Origin: Prauserella cavernicola
Lineage (GTDB): Bacteria > Actinomycetota > Actinomycetes > Mycobacteriales > Pseudonocardiaceae
Length of the DNA stretch: 64,000 nt
Assembly: GCF_016595675.1 (NCBI RefSeq)
Contig: NZ_JAENJH010000008.1
Coordinates: forward strand, 49,478-113,477
Reading direction: 5' to 3'
Under the pieces are notes generated by a model. It did no database searches. It saw only the letters and a program-made list of their open reading frames with translations, and was not told the DNA's origin. Every line of letters begins with the position of its first letter. The stretch's first letter is position 1. Below are positions 50,995-59,429 of this stretch, piece after piece. Made by a program: the position numbers and the translations under genes.

Positions 50995-52130
50995 GGTTTC
51001 CAGGGTAACCATGCCCAGATCCGCCAGCCGCCACCCGAGTCCGGGCCGTACTCCAGTCTGCCGTTGGCCAGTGCGATCCGCTCCGTGAGCCCGACGAGCC
51101 CGTATCCCGCAGACGTGGCGGTCTGCGCCTCTGCCGTGGACGCCGCGTTGACCACCTCGACGGTCAACCCCTCGATCGCGTCGCCCGAGAGACGCACTGT
51201 GGTCCGCGCCAGGTGCGCGTGCTTGCGCGCGTTCGTCAACGCCTCCTGCACCACGCGGTAGGCCGTACGACCGACCTTGTCCGGAACCGAGGCCTCCACG
51301 TCGCTGTCCAGGCGGACAGGCAGGCCCGCCGCACTGGTCTCGGCGACGAGTCCCGTGATGTCGTCGAACGTGGGCTGTGGCAGTTCCTCGACGGGCGTTC
51401 GCAGCACACCGATCACCTCGCGCAGGTCCTGCATCGCCTGGTGCGCGCTCTGCCGGATCACCGCCGCGGCACTGGCGACCTCGTCGGGCGAGGCGTCACG
51501 CCGGTACTCCAGTGCTCCCGCGTGCAGGCTCAACAGCGTCAGCCGGTGCCCGAGCACGTCGTGCATCTCCCTCGCGACCGCCTCACGCGCCTCCAGCTGG
51601 GCGTGCTGCGCGCGCAGCTGTTCCTCCGTGCGTGCACGTTCGATGAGATTGCGCCTGCGTTGCACGAAGAGGCCCCAGCCCACGGCCGTGCCCATCGCCC
51701 CGGCGATGAGCATCACCATGACGGCCATCGACAGCCCAGGCTCCGGCCGCAGCAGCCCGTAGGTCACCGCCGCGAGCAGGCCGAGGCCGAACACGACGCA
51801 CGTCGTCCGGAACAAGCAGCGCACGGCCACCGTGAACACCGCGACGAACAACGCCCCCGCGACCAGTTCCGAGAACGTCGACGCGGCCACCAACACCAGC
51901 GCCACACCGACCGGCCAGCGCCGCCGCAACCACAACGCGAGGCAACCCAGCACGGCCACCACCTGGTCCGCGACGAACAGCGCGGGGTCGACGGCCGCGA
52001 CCGACTCGATGCGAGTGACGGCCGTGAAGACACCGTCTGCGACAGCGAACAGGAACAAGGCCGTGTCGACGACCCAGGCACGGGCGTCCCTGCGCCGCGC
52101 TCGTGGTGACCGCTGCTCCATTACCGGCAT
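50991..52130 (-). CDS. NarL-type sensor histidine kinase
   Basis: 379-aa membrane kinase. Four to five TM segments in residues 20-155, then a short coiled-coil linker (RRRNLIERARTEEQLRAQ). HisKA_3 box AREMHDVLGHRLTLL with His190. HATPase_c: RTAYRVVQEALTNARKHAHL (N box) and SAGYGLVGLTERIAL (G box). No large extracellular domain, so it probably senses the membrane or envelope. Cognate regulator overlaps downstream. Start at 52130; an ATG three codons in is equally usable. A CCTAC-TTTC-GTAGG dyad lies upstream at 52192-52205. Confidence 0.9.
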   Translation of the reverse strand: MPVMEQRSPRARRRDARAWVVDTALFLFAVADGVFTAVTRIESVAAVDPALFVADQVVAVLGCLALWLRRRWPVGVALVLVAASTFSELVAGALFVAVFTVAVRCLFRTTCVVFGLGLLAAVTYGLLRPEPGLSMAVMVMLIAGAMGTAVGWGLFVQRRRNLIERARTEEQLRAQHAQLEAREAVAREMHDVLGHRLTLLSLHAGALEYRRDASPDEVASAAAVIRQSAHQAMQDLREVIGVLRTPVEELPQPTFDDITGLVAETSAAGLPVRLDSDVEASVPDKVGRTAYRVVQEALTNARKHAHLARTTVRLSGDAIEGLTVEVVNAASTAEAQTATSAGYGLVGLTERIALANGRLEYGPDSGGGWRIWAWLPWKP

Positions 52131-52191
52131 CTACCCGCGCGTCGCCCGTCGCAGCCGGGTCCCGCGCGGCGATACCACAGTGGACACCAGC

Positions 52192-52205
52192 CCTACTTTC
52201 GTAGG
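52192..52205. promoter_or_regulatory. Dyad upstream of the two-component operon
   Basis: CCTAC, four bases, GTAGG: a perfect 5-bp inverted repeat 62 bases upstream of the kinase start and 59 bases past the SARP stop, so in the operon's own promoter region. Candidate site for the response regulator. Confidence 0.35.
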
Positions 52206-52263
52206 AACGCCTGCCTCGAACCCGAGGGGGGCCGACGTGGACAACATGCCCAGGACCATACCG

Positions 52264-54120
52264 TCACACCGGCATGGCTTGCGGCCCTTGCGTTGTCTCG
52301 CTGCTCTTGTTCAGGTAACGCGTGTAGGCGAAGATCAGTGGGTTGAGGACGAAGTGATCCTCAACCGGCTCCCGCACCAGATTCGCGTCGATCAGGGCGT
52401 CGAGCGCGTCGCGCGTGACTCCCGACGCGGTGCCCGCGAGTCTGGCGGCGGTCAGTGAGGTGAAGGTGGGAGTGGTCAGGTTGCCGAGCGCGACGAACTG
52501 CGCCACCGCGTCGTCGCCGAGCGCGCGAAGAGACTGCCCGAACGCGGCTCGCACCGACGACTGCGGGTCACCGGGAACCTGCAGCACGTCGATCAGTTCC
52601 CTGCCACGCAGCTGCGCCAGCGCCCAGTCGGCGTTCGGAGCGAGACCGATGCGCGCCGCGGCGATCCGCACCGCCAGCGGCAGATGTCCGCAGTCCTCGA
52701 GAAGCGCGGCCACTGTCGACGATTCGTGCACCCGAACACCGGCCACGGTGTGGAACAACTCGAGGGCGTCGCCGTGCTCCATCGCGTCCACGACGAGCGA
52801 CCTGGCTCCGGCGGTGTCCCCCAGACCGGACAGCGTGCACCGGCTCGTCACGATGACCAGGCACGACGGCCCGTCGGGCAGGAGGGGACGCACCTGGTCC
52901 GCGGAGAACGCGTTGTCGAGCAGGAGCAGCAGTCGCCTGCCCGACACGAGCCGACAGTACAACGCCTTCTGTCGTTCCGGGTTCTCCGGCAACACCGTGA
53001 CGCCGAGAGCCATGAGCAGGCGCCGCATGGCCTCGCCCGGGTCCATCGGGCTCTCGTCGCCCGAGAAGCCCCGCAGATCCAGCTGCAGTTGTCCGTCGGG
53101 AAAGGACTCCGCCGACTCGCGGGCGAACCGCACGGCGAGGGCCGTCTTGCCCGCTCCGGGCGCACCGGTCAGGACCACCAGCGGGGAGACACCGCGTTCC
53201 TGACTGGCGGCGACCTCGTCGTGCAGCTGCTTGAGCTCGCCGGCGCGCCCCGCAAAACCAGGAACACCACGGCGAAGCTGCGCGGTCAGCGCCGCCGCCG
53301 CGGCCCGCGCCGGCTCCACGACCGTGTACGCCGTCTCGAGCGCACGAGCGGGCGCTCGCCGCCCTTCTGGCCCGCCGGAACGCAGGATCTGCTGGTAGCA
53401 ATCCTGCAACCGCGGGTTCGGCTCGATGCCGAGTTCGTCGGCCAGCATCGTGCGCAGGCTGTGGTAGGTGGCGAGCGCCTCCGCCTGCCGCCCGAGGCCC
53501 GTGTAGCACAACATGAGCAGGTGCCTCAGGTGCTCGCGCAGCGGGTGCACCCGCACGAGCGCGGACAGCTCGCCGACCAGCTCCGCGTACCGGCCCAGCT
53601 CGTAGCGCAGACCGGCGCGTTCCTCGACGGCGGTCAGGCGCAGCTCGGCGAGCCGGACACGTTCGCTCTCCACGAACGGACCCAGCGCGCCGCCGTACGG
53701 TTCGCCTTGCCACAACGCCAAGCCTGCGTCGAGTTGCTGCACGGCGCTATCGAGTTGTCCGGTATTTGCCAGAACGCGAGCTTCGGCACGTCTGTCGTCG
53801 AAACGCTCCGTGTCCACTCGCTCACTGCCGAGGTGCAGGGCGTACCCCACGCTGTCGGAAGTGATCAGTTCGGAGGAGCCGCGCCGGGACCGGGCGGGCT
53901 CGAGGCTGCTCCGCAGGCGCGACACGTAGGTGTAGACGCTGTTGACGGCGGTCGCCGGTGCTTTCGCGCCCCAGACGGCACTGACGAGTCCCTCGCGGGT
54001 GATCACTTGGTTGGCGTGCGCCGCGAGGACGGCGAAGACCGATCTCTGCCGCGGCGGGCCGAGACATATCTCCGTCCCTTCGCTGCGCGCGATCACCGGC
54101 CCGAGCAGTAAGACGCTCAT
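52264..54120 (-). CDS. SARP/AfsR-type regulator with NB-ARC domain
   Basis: 618-aa pathway-type activator. OmpR-like DNA-binding domain at residues 1-95 (LVSAVWGAKAPATAVNSVYTYVSRLRSSLEP), BTAD activation domain about 95-250 (LDAGLALWQGEPYGGALGPF; HPLREHLRHLLMLCYTGLGRQAEALATY), then an NB-ARC ATPase with Walker A GAPGAGKTAL and Walker B-like LLLLLDNAFSADQ. It stops after the winged-helix part of the NB-ARC, lacking the C-terminal TPR array of full AfsR. ATG at 54120; a TTG four codons upstream is possible. Head-to-head with the LmbU-type gene over a 445-base region, so both likely control the glycosylation cluster. Confidence 0.9.
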   Translation of the reverse strand: MSVLLLGPVIARSEGTEICLGPPRQRSVFAVLAAHANQVITREGLVSAVWGAKAPATAVNSVYTYVSRLRSSLEPARSRRGSSELITSDSVGYALHLGSERVDTERFDDRRAEARVLANTGQLDSAVQQLDAGLALWQGEPYGGALGPFVESERVRLAELRLTAVEERAGLRYELGRYAELVGELSALVRVHPLREHLRHLLMLCYTGLGRQAEALATYHSLRTMLADELGIEPNPRLQDCYQQILRSGGPEGRRAPARALETAYTVVEPARAAAAALTAQLRRGVPGFAGRAGELKQLHDEVAASQERGVSPLVVLTGAPGAGKTALAVRFARESAESFPDGQLQLDLRGFSGDESPMDPGEAMRRLLMALGVTVLPENPERQKALYCRLVSGRRLLLLLDNAFSADQVRPLLPDGPSCLVIVTSRCTLSGLGDTAGARSLVVDAMEHGDALELFHTVAGVRVHESSTVAALLEDCGHLPLAVRIAAARIGLAPNADWALAQLRGRELIDVLQVPGDPQSSVRAAFGQSLRALGDDAVAQFVALGNLTTPTFTSLTAARLAGTASGVTRDALDALIDANLVREPVEDHFVLNPLIFAYTRYLNKSSETTQGPQAMPV

Positions 54121-54565
54121 GGACTTCGGCAACTATCACACCCCCAGATCGTACTTGTCGAGCTTGCCCAAACAGCTGCCATCAGTGGTTGAACCAGCTC
54201 ACCCGATCAAGCTAACAGGGCTGGGAACGGCGCCCTGGGACTCCGTAGCAAACAGTGATCAGACACCCCAAAAGGACTAATACTCCAGTAGGGACGTTCA
54301 TACACCCGATCAGCAGAGATGTCTTCTGCAATGGCCAGAACGTGCCGTTTTCCGTTGGACACCAACGAGAATCGTGGCCCGTGCCCGCAGCCGTCCGGGC
54401 CGTGATCACGACTCAGGTCCTGTACCCGCCTGAACAAAGGTCTAATCGGACGACCGTCGGTCACACCCTCTCACCTGCTCGTTTTGATCGTGTCTAGCTG
54501 TCGTAGAGACACGGTTGGCACCGTCTCGCCGCAGAGCAGAGACACGACACTGGGGGTCACGACCG
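54121..54565. promoter_or_regulatory. Divergent regulatory region between SARP and LmbU-type genes
   Basis: 445 bases without a credible gene, markedly more AT-rich than flanking DNA, especially 54236-54380. Short open frames here (for example 54212-54409 minus) have no coding character. It should contain promoters for both regulators. I do not see a clear SARP direct-heptamer set by eye. Confidence 0.45.
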
Positions 54566-55210
54566 ATGCTCAGTACCAAAGGCATGACCACGCCCGCCCC
54601 GAGGGCTCATCGAGTTCCGACAACACGGTCCGTGAGCGCAGGACTGAAGCTCGACGGCCAGGCACAGGCAGAACGAACGATGCTCGGCATCCCGAAGGGA
54701 CTGCCGATCGAGTCGTGGCGAGACCTCGGCAGACAGATCTATCTCGTCACCAACTCGTCCGCGTGGTGGCTGGGCGACTGGCTGCTCTACGGCGAGGTCG
54801 AGTACCCGAACCGTTACAAGGACGCGATCAAGGCGACCTCGCTCGATTATCAGACGCTGCGAAACTACGCGTGGGTAGCTCGCCGGTTCCCGCCGGAACG
54901 CAGGCGGCAACGGCTCAGTTTCCAGCACCACGCCGAAGTGGCCAGTCTTCCCGAGGCCGACCAGGAGTCCTGGTTGACCCAGGCCGAGCTCGGTCGCTGG
55001 TCGCGCAACGAGCTCAGGCGGCGGATCAGGGAGACCCGGCGCATCGCCCGCGGTGAGGCGGAGGAGGTGCACCTCAAGGTCAACCTCGACGGCAGCCAGA
55101 AGCAACGGTGGCAGGACGCCGCCGAAAGGGCAGAGCAGGACCTGCTGACGTGGATGGTCTCCATTCTCGATCGAGCGGCGAGCTCCAGGCAGGAGCCCGA
55201 CGGGGTGTGA
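54566..55210 (+). CDS. LmbU-family transcriptional regulator
   Basis: 214-aa protein matching the LmbU family of cluster-situated antibiotic regulators. The conserved core is SSAWWLGDWLLYGE (residues about 63-76), then YKDAIKATSLDYQTLRNYAWVARRF (read as DYQTLRNYAWVARRF), LSFQHHAEVASLPEADQESWL and WSRNELRRRIRE. The C-terminal 45 residues (GEAEEVHLKVNLDGSQKQRW) are a further typical extension. The ATG at 54566 has GGGGG upstream; an ATG six codons later is possible. LmbU homologues occur almost only beside antibiotic genes, so this strongly suggests a biosynthetic cluster at this end. A perfect hairpin follows. Confidence 0.9.
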   Translation: MLSTKGMTTPAPRAHRVPTTRSVSAGLKLDGQAQAERTMLGIPKGLPIESWRDLGRQIYLVTNSSAWWLGDWLLYGEVEYPNRYKDAIKATSLDYQTLRNYAWVARRFPPERRRQRLSFQHHAEVASLPEADQESWLTQAELGRWSRNELRRRIRETRRIARGEAEEVHLKVNLDGSQKQRWQDAAERAEQDLLTWMVSILDRAASSRQEPDGV

Positions 55211-55344
55211 CCCGGAGTCCGGATACGACGGTCCGCGACCGGAGAGCGCGAGCGAATCCCCACCCCGTCGCCCAGCCCACCGGCGCCGCCGTCAGTTACC
55301 GACTCCAGAGTAGGTTCACGCCGACGAAGCGCAAGCCCTCCGCA

Positions 55345-55377
55345 CCGGATGTCGCGGTCCTCGACCGCGACATCCGG
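55345..55377 (+). terminator. Perfect 15-bp hairpin after the LmbU-type gene
   Basis: CCGGATGTCGCGGTC, loop CTC, GACCGCGACATCCGG with no mismatch. It lies 134 bases after the LmbU-type stop in the 325-base gap before the PH-domain genes, separating the two transcription units. The rest of the gap (55211-55344, 55378-55535) shows nothing recognisable. Confidence 0.65.
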
Positions 55378-55535
55378 CACTCCGGACCCTCGGCGGTTGC
55401 TAGAAAACGTTGCCAGGACGGGGTTTCCGCGACCCCGCCGACCAGGCCCGGTCCCGCCGGCGGGACACGTCGCCCCTCCGCCGGGCTCCCCTCGCCGGCC
55501 TTTTCCTTCTCTCGACGCTGAAGCAGGATCTCGTC

Positions 55536-56069
55536 ATGACCTCATCGCCGATCGACTCCGAGTACGTGGTGGACGACGAGGCACCGGTTCGACTGCGGGA
55601 GCCGCGCCACCGTCTCGCACCGCGGGCCATCGTCTGGTGGACCCTGCGCGCCGTCATCACCGTGGGCGTTGTGCTCGGACTGCTGGCCGCGCTGCGCGCC
55701 GTCGCGGAGGCGGCTCGGCCCGCGATCGACCAGTTGCTGGTCGGCACCGCCGTCGCCGGTGTCCTCTATGTCGCGATCATGCCGACCTGGCGGTTTCTCA
55801 TCCACCGGTGGGAGACCACTGACGAGGGCGTGTACTCGGCGTCGGGATGGTTGGTGCGTCAGTGGCAGATCGCGCCGGCGTCGCGCATCCAGACCGTGGA
55901 CACCAAACGCGGTCCCCTCCAGCAACTGCTCGGGCTCGCGACGGTCACCGTGACCACGGCGTCGGCGCAGGGACCGGTCAAGATCACCGGACTGGACGCC
56001 GAGATCGCCAGTGAGGCGGCCGGGCACCTGTCCCGGGTGACCCAGCGGACCACGGGCGACGCGACGTGA
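55536..56069 (+). CDS. Membrane protein with bacterial PH domain (YdbS-like)
   Basis: 177-aa protein. Two TM helices at about residues 32-54 and 68-88 precede a bPH_2 domain (WETTDEGVYSASGWLVRQWQIAPASRIQTVDTKRGPLQQLLGLATVTVTTAS in blocks, e.g. IAPASRIQTVDTKRGPLQQL). The IQTVD...GPLQQLLGL motif is the family signature. Its TGA overlaps the GTG of the next PH gene at 56066, so they form a pair. Function of these pairs is not established; membrane-associated stress roles have been suggested for relatives. Confidence 0.85.
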   Translation: MTSSPIDSEYVVDDEAPVRLREPRHRLAPRAIVWWTLRAVITVGVVLGLLAALRAVAEAARPAIDQLLVGTAVAGVLYVAIMPTWRFLIHRWETTDEGVYSASGWLVRQWQIAPASRIQTVDTKRGPLQQLLGLATVTVTTASAQGPVKITGLDAEIASEAAGHLSRVTQRTTGDAT

Positions 56070-57625
56070 GCGCCCACGTTCCCGCTCCCCCGGTTCCCGG
56101 CCCGGACACGGACACGGACACCACCGAGCCACCGGACGCCGAGGTCACCTGGCAACGACTGCACAGCCGGGTGATCTGGGTCGACGCCGTGAAGCTCGTG
56201 GTCTCACTCATCCCGACCCTGATCGCGACCCTCGTCTTCGACGTCCCGTTCACGCCCTGGAACATCTGGCCGGTCGCGATCGTCACGGCGATCGGCATCA
56301 TCGGCTCGGTCAAGGACGCCCTGCGCTGGATCAAGACCCGCTACCGCATCACCGAACACAGCGTGGAACGCCGCACCGGGCTGCTGGTGCGCAAGGTCCG
56401 GACGGTGCCGAGGGACCGCATCCGCAGCGTCGACGCCAGCGCCAAGCTGCGGCACCGCCTCAGCGGACTGCGCGTGGTCACCGTCGGAACCGGCCAGAAC
56501 GCGACGACCGGCGAGGCTCCGCTGCATCTGGACGCGCTGTCGAAAGCAGGCGCGGAACAGCTCCGCGTCGAGCTCCTCGGTCACCGCGCGACGGCCGACG
56601 AGGGCAGTGAGCACGTCATCGCCACGCTCCGGCGGAGCTGGGTGTTCTACAACCTCTTCAACGCCTGGGCGTTCTTCGCCGCCGCGCTGCTGCTCTGGTC
56701 TGCCTACTGGGGCGGCCAGACGGTGAACATCGACGTCAAGTCGGTGATCACCAACCTGACCGACTGGGACTCGCTGGGTCTGCTGTGGACGATCGTCATC
56801 GGCGTCTCGCTCTGGGGAGTGGTGGGCGTCATCATGCTGGCGATCTTCTTCTTCAGCGAGAACTGGAACTTCCGGCTGACCCGGGTGAGTACCGAACGCG
56901 GCTCGGTCCTGCGCACCACCCAGGGGCTGCTCAAGACCAGGGAGGTGCACCGCGAGGACAAACGACTGCGCGGCATCGAGATCAGCGAGCCACTGCTGTG
57001 GCGATGGATGGGCGCCGCCGACACCATGGTCATCTCGACCGGGCTCGGCAGGTTGCAGGGCGGCGAACCGCCCAGCGTGATCCTGCCGCGAGGCCCGGTG
57101 CGCTTCGCCCGCGAGGTGGCCGTGGACGTGCTCGACGACGGCGTTCGGCCACTCGAGGCTCCGCTGCGCCGCCACCCCGGCAACGCCCTGCGCCGCAGGC
57201 TCGGCAGAGCACTGCTCGTCGCCGCCGTCCCGGCTGGCGTACTCGCCTGGCTGCACGCGACGACGGGACTCGTGCCCGGCTGGGCGTGGCTGCTCGGACC
57301 CGCGCTGCTCCCGATCGCGGTCCCACTCGCCGTCGTCGCGTATCGCGCGCTGGGACACACGATCGTCGGCAGGTACCTCGTGACCAGACGCGGCCTGATG
57401 AGCCGCAGCACCGCGGCACTGCAGACGCGTGCCACGGTCGGGCTCAAGTTCCGCCAGTCCATTTTCCAGCGCAGGCTCGGGCTGATCACGGTCGTCGCCA
57501 CGACGGCGGCCGGGGACGGCGGCTACAAGGTGGTCGACGTCCGCGACGTCGACGGTGCTCCGCTCGCGGGCACCATCGCGCCGCAACTGGTGCGGCCCTA
57601 TCTCGACTCCCGGGAACGCGGTTAG
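56066..57625 (+). CDS. Membrane protein with tandem bacterial PH domains (YdbT-like)
   Basis: 519-aa protein. Several TM pairs (about residues 35-72, 194-260, 375-430) separate three bPH_2 domains: RYRITEHSVERRTGLL with VPRDRIRSVDASAKLRHRLSGL; the region FRLTRVSTERGSVLRTTQGLL; and RYLVTRRGLMSRSTAALQTRA. GTG start at 56066 overlapping the first PH gene. Such a small/large pair is common in actinobacteria and unrelated to sugar metabolism, so it may be a housekeeping unit at the cluster edge. Confidence 0.87.
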   Translation: MSAHVPAPPVPGPDTDTDTTEPPDAEVTWQRLHSRVIWVDAVKLVVSLIPTLIATLVFDVPFTPWNIWPVAIVTAIGIIGSVKDALRWIKTRYRITEHSVERRTGLLVRKVRTVPRDRIRSVDASAKLRHRLSGLRVVTVGTGQNATTGEAPLHLDALSKAGAEQLRVELLGHRATADEGSEHVIATLRRSWVFYNLFNAWAFFAAALLLWSAYWGGQTVNIDVKSVITNLTDWDSLGLLWTIVIGVSLWGVVGVIMLAIFFFSENWNFRLTRVSTERGSVLRTTQGLLKTREVHREDKRLRGIEISEPLLWRWMGAADTMVISTGLGRLQGGEPPSVILPRGPVRFAREVAVDVLDDGVRPLEAPLRRHPGNALRRRLGRALLVAAVPAGVLAWLHATTGLVPGWAWLLGPALLPIAVPLAVVAYRALGHTIVGRYLVTRRGLMSRSTAALQTRATVGLKFRQSIFQRRLGLITVVATTAAGDGGYKVVDVRDVDGAPLAGTIAPQLVRPYLDSRERG

Positions 57626-57751
57626 TTCGCGGGTTGTTGCGCCTACTTCTGTTGTGGGGCACAGTTCTCGCAGGCTCATTCACCACAGTATTTTGCGGCC
57701 CGCACAGGGCGGACGAGCCTTCCGGCCATCTTCAGCTAGCTAGAGGTTGGT

Positions 57752-58732
57752 ATGCGCAAAACTCTTCTGGCACAGGATTTGAAAGTGAGCGTACTGGGGC
57801 TCGGCTGCAGTTCGATGTCTCACGGATACGGCCCCTCAGAACGCGATGACCAGGAATCCCTCCGGGTTATCCACCGCGCGGTCGAAAGTGGAATCACGCT
57901 GTTCGACACGGCCGATGTGTACGGCCCATTCAGCAACGAACGGCTGCTCGCGAAAGGACTCGGCGGGCAGCGCCACGCGGTCTCGATCGCGACGAAGTGC
58001 GGACTGGTCTGCGAACCGACGGGAAAGTTCAGTCGCGACGGCCGACCGGAGCACATCAAGGCCGCGTGCCACGACTCCCTGCGCAGGCTGGGCACCGACG
58101 TCATCGACCTGTACCAGCTCCACCGCGTCGACCCCGAGGTGCCGATCGAGGAGACCTGGGGCGCGATGGCGGATCTCGCGCGGGCCGGCCACGTCCGCGC
58201 GCTCGGGGTCTCGCACGGGACCGTGACGGAGCTGGATCGCATCCACTCGATCCACCCGATCGCCGCGGTGCAGTACGAACTCTCGGTGTGGGCGCGGCAC
58301 AGTCGCGACGACGTGCTCGTGTGGGCACGCGAGAACAACGTGGGTTTCCTCGCGTTCGCCCCGATCGGCCGCGGCTACCTGACCGGCAAAGTCGACAGCT
58401 CCACGTTGGTGGAAGGCGACTCCCGGGTGCGCGACCCGCGCTTCAGTCCCGAAGCGATGGCCGACAACGAGGTCATCCTTCGAGGGCTGCGCGACATCGC
58501 CGAGCGGCACGGAGCGACACCGGCGCAGGTGGCGATCGCCTGGACTCTCGCGCAGGGCGACAACGTCGTCCCGATCCCGGGCACGAAGACGCTGCGGTGG
58601 CTGGACGAGAACGCGGCCGCGGCGGAACTCAAGCTCACCGCGGCGGATCTGCACGAGATCGAGCGGCTACCCGTGCCGCGGCAGCTGATGAACTGGGATC
58701 GTGCCCGGACGGTCGAGGACCCGGCCGGCTGA
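57752..58732 (+). CDS. Aldo/keto reductase
   Basis: 326-aa NADPH-dependent aldo-keto reductase. The catalytic tetrad is visible: Asp52 and Tyr57 in FDTADVYGP, Lys82 in ATKCG, His124 in LYQLHRVD. The C-terminal cofactor segment is VVPIPGTKTLRWLDENAAA. First gene of the sugar/glycosyltransferase run, so a deoxysugar ketone is a plausible substrate, as AKRs such as EryBII act in deoxyhexose pathways. Housekeeping AKRs of the same group also exist. A weak GAGG precedes the ATG. Confidence 0.88.
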   Translation: MRKTLLAQDLKVSVLGLGCSSMSHGYGPSERDDQESLRVIHRAVESGITLFDTADVYGPFSNERLLAKGLGGQRHAVSIATKCGLVCEPTGKFSRDGRPEHIKAACHDSLRRLGTDVIDLYQLHRVDPEVPIEETWGAMADLARAGHVRALGVSHGTVTELDRIHSIHPIAAVQYELSVWARHSRDDVLVWARENNVGFLAFAPIGRGYLTGKVDSSTLVEGDSRVRDPRFSPEAMADNEVILRGLRDIAERHGATPAQVAIAWTLAQGDNVVPIPGTKTLRWLDENAAAAELKLTAADLHEIERLPVPRQLMNWDRARTVEDPAG

Positions 58733-58778
58733 GGTGTCCCGCTGGCGGGACCACCACGTCGTCGAGAGGGAACGAACA

Positions 58779-59354
58779 GTGCAGACACGCGCCGAAGCAC
58801 TCTTTCCGCACCGGGCTTCCCGGCGAATCGAGTTGGTACCCGCGAGCGCCACCGACGGGACGTTCCGCAGAACGTTGCTGGACACCGGATTCGAGAGCGT
58901 GCGTACGTCGGTCCCGATGGAGGAGACCCTGCGGCGCTTCGACGCGCTGTTCCTGATTCTTCGGCGTGGCACCAACGAGGTGCTCGGGTTCAGCACGTTG
59001 CAGGCCCGCTCCCCTGCCGGGCACATCCGTTCGGGCATCTACCTCGATCCCGCGAAGGCCAGGTTCGGCGTCGGTTCCGAGGCGACGCACCTCACGATCA
59101 ACTACGCTTTCGCCACGTTCGACCTGGAGAAGATGATCCTGCAGACGACCGAGGCCAGCTTCGGCGGGTTCGGCACGGCGCTCGATCCCGAGGAGCAGGA
59201 AGGAATCCTCCGCGAGCACCTGTACTTCCGCGGTCGGCACTGGGACCTGCACAGCTACAAGGTCACGCGGGACGACTGGGACGCCTGTGTCGACAGGTTC
59301 CTCGACGGCGTGCTTCCGGACACTGTGGAATGGCGTGAACCCCCACCGCACTAA
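58779..59354 (+). CDS. GNAT-family acetyltransferase
   Basis: 191-aa RimJ/RimL-like N-acetyltransferase. Fold elements: FPHRASRRIELVPASATDGTFRRTLLDTGF, the LGFSTLQARS strand, GIYLDPAKARFGVGSEATHLTINYAFATFDLEKMILQT (blocks GSEATHLTINYAF and LEKMIL) and LYFRGRHWDLHSY. GAGAGGGA precedes the GTG at 58779. The acyl-CoA pyrophosphate loop (RFGVGSEA) replaces the typical RGxGxG form. Its place between the AKR and ketoreductase suggests acylation of an aminosugar or of the product, but this is inferred. 46 bases behind the AKR. Confidence 0.8.
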   Translation: MQTRAEALFPHRASRRIELVPASATDGTFRRTLLDTGFESVRTSVPMEETLRRFDALFLILRRGTNEVLGFSTLQARSPAGHIRSGIYLDPAKARFGVGSEATHLTINYAFATFDLEKMILQTTEASFGGFGTALDPEEQEGILREHLYFRGRHWDLHSYKVTRDDWDACVDRFLDGVLPDTVEWREPPPH

Positions 59355-59429
59355 CGCTTCGCGCCCATGCCCGGCTTCCCCGGCCGCATCGCGCACCTCC
59401 GTACCCGGGAAACGACAAGGAGAATTTCC

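Noticed and set aside
54212..54409. 65-codon minus-strand frame with a hydrophobic stretch
   Set aside because: It lies in the AT-rich divergent regulatory region, has several Cys and no ribosome site, and overlaps other short frames. Probably chance.
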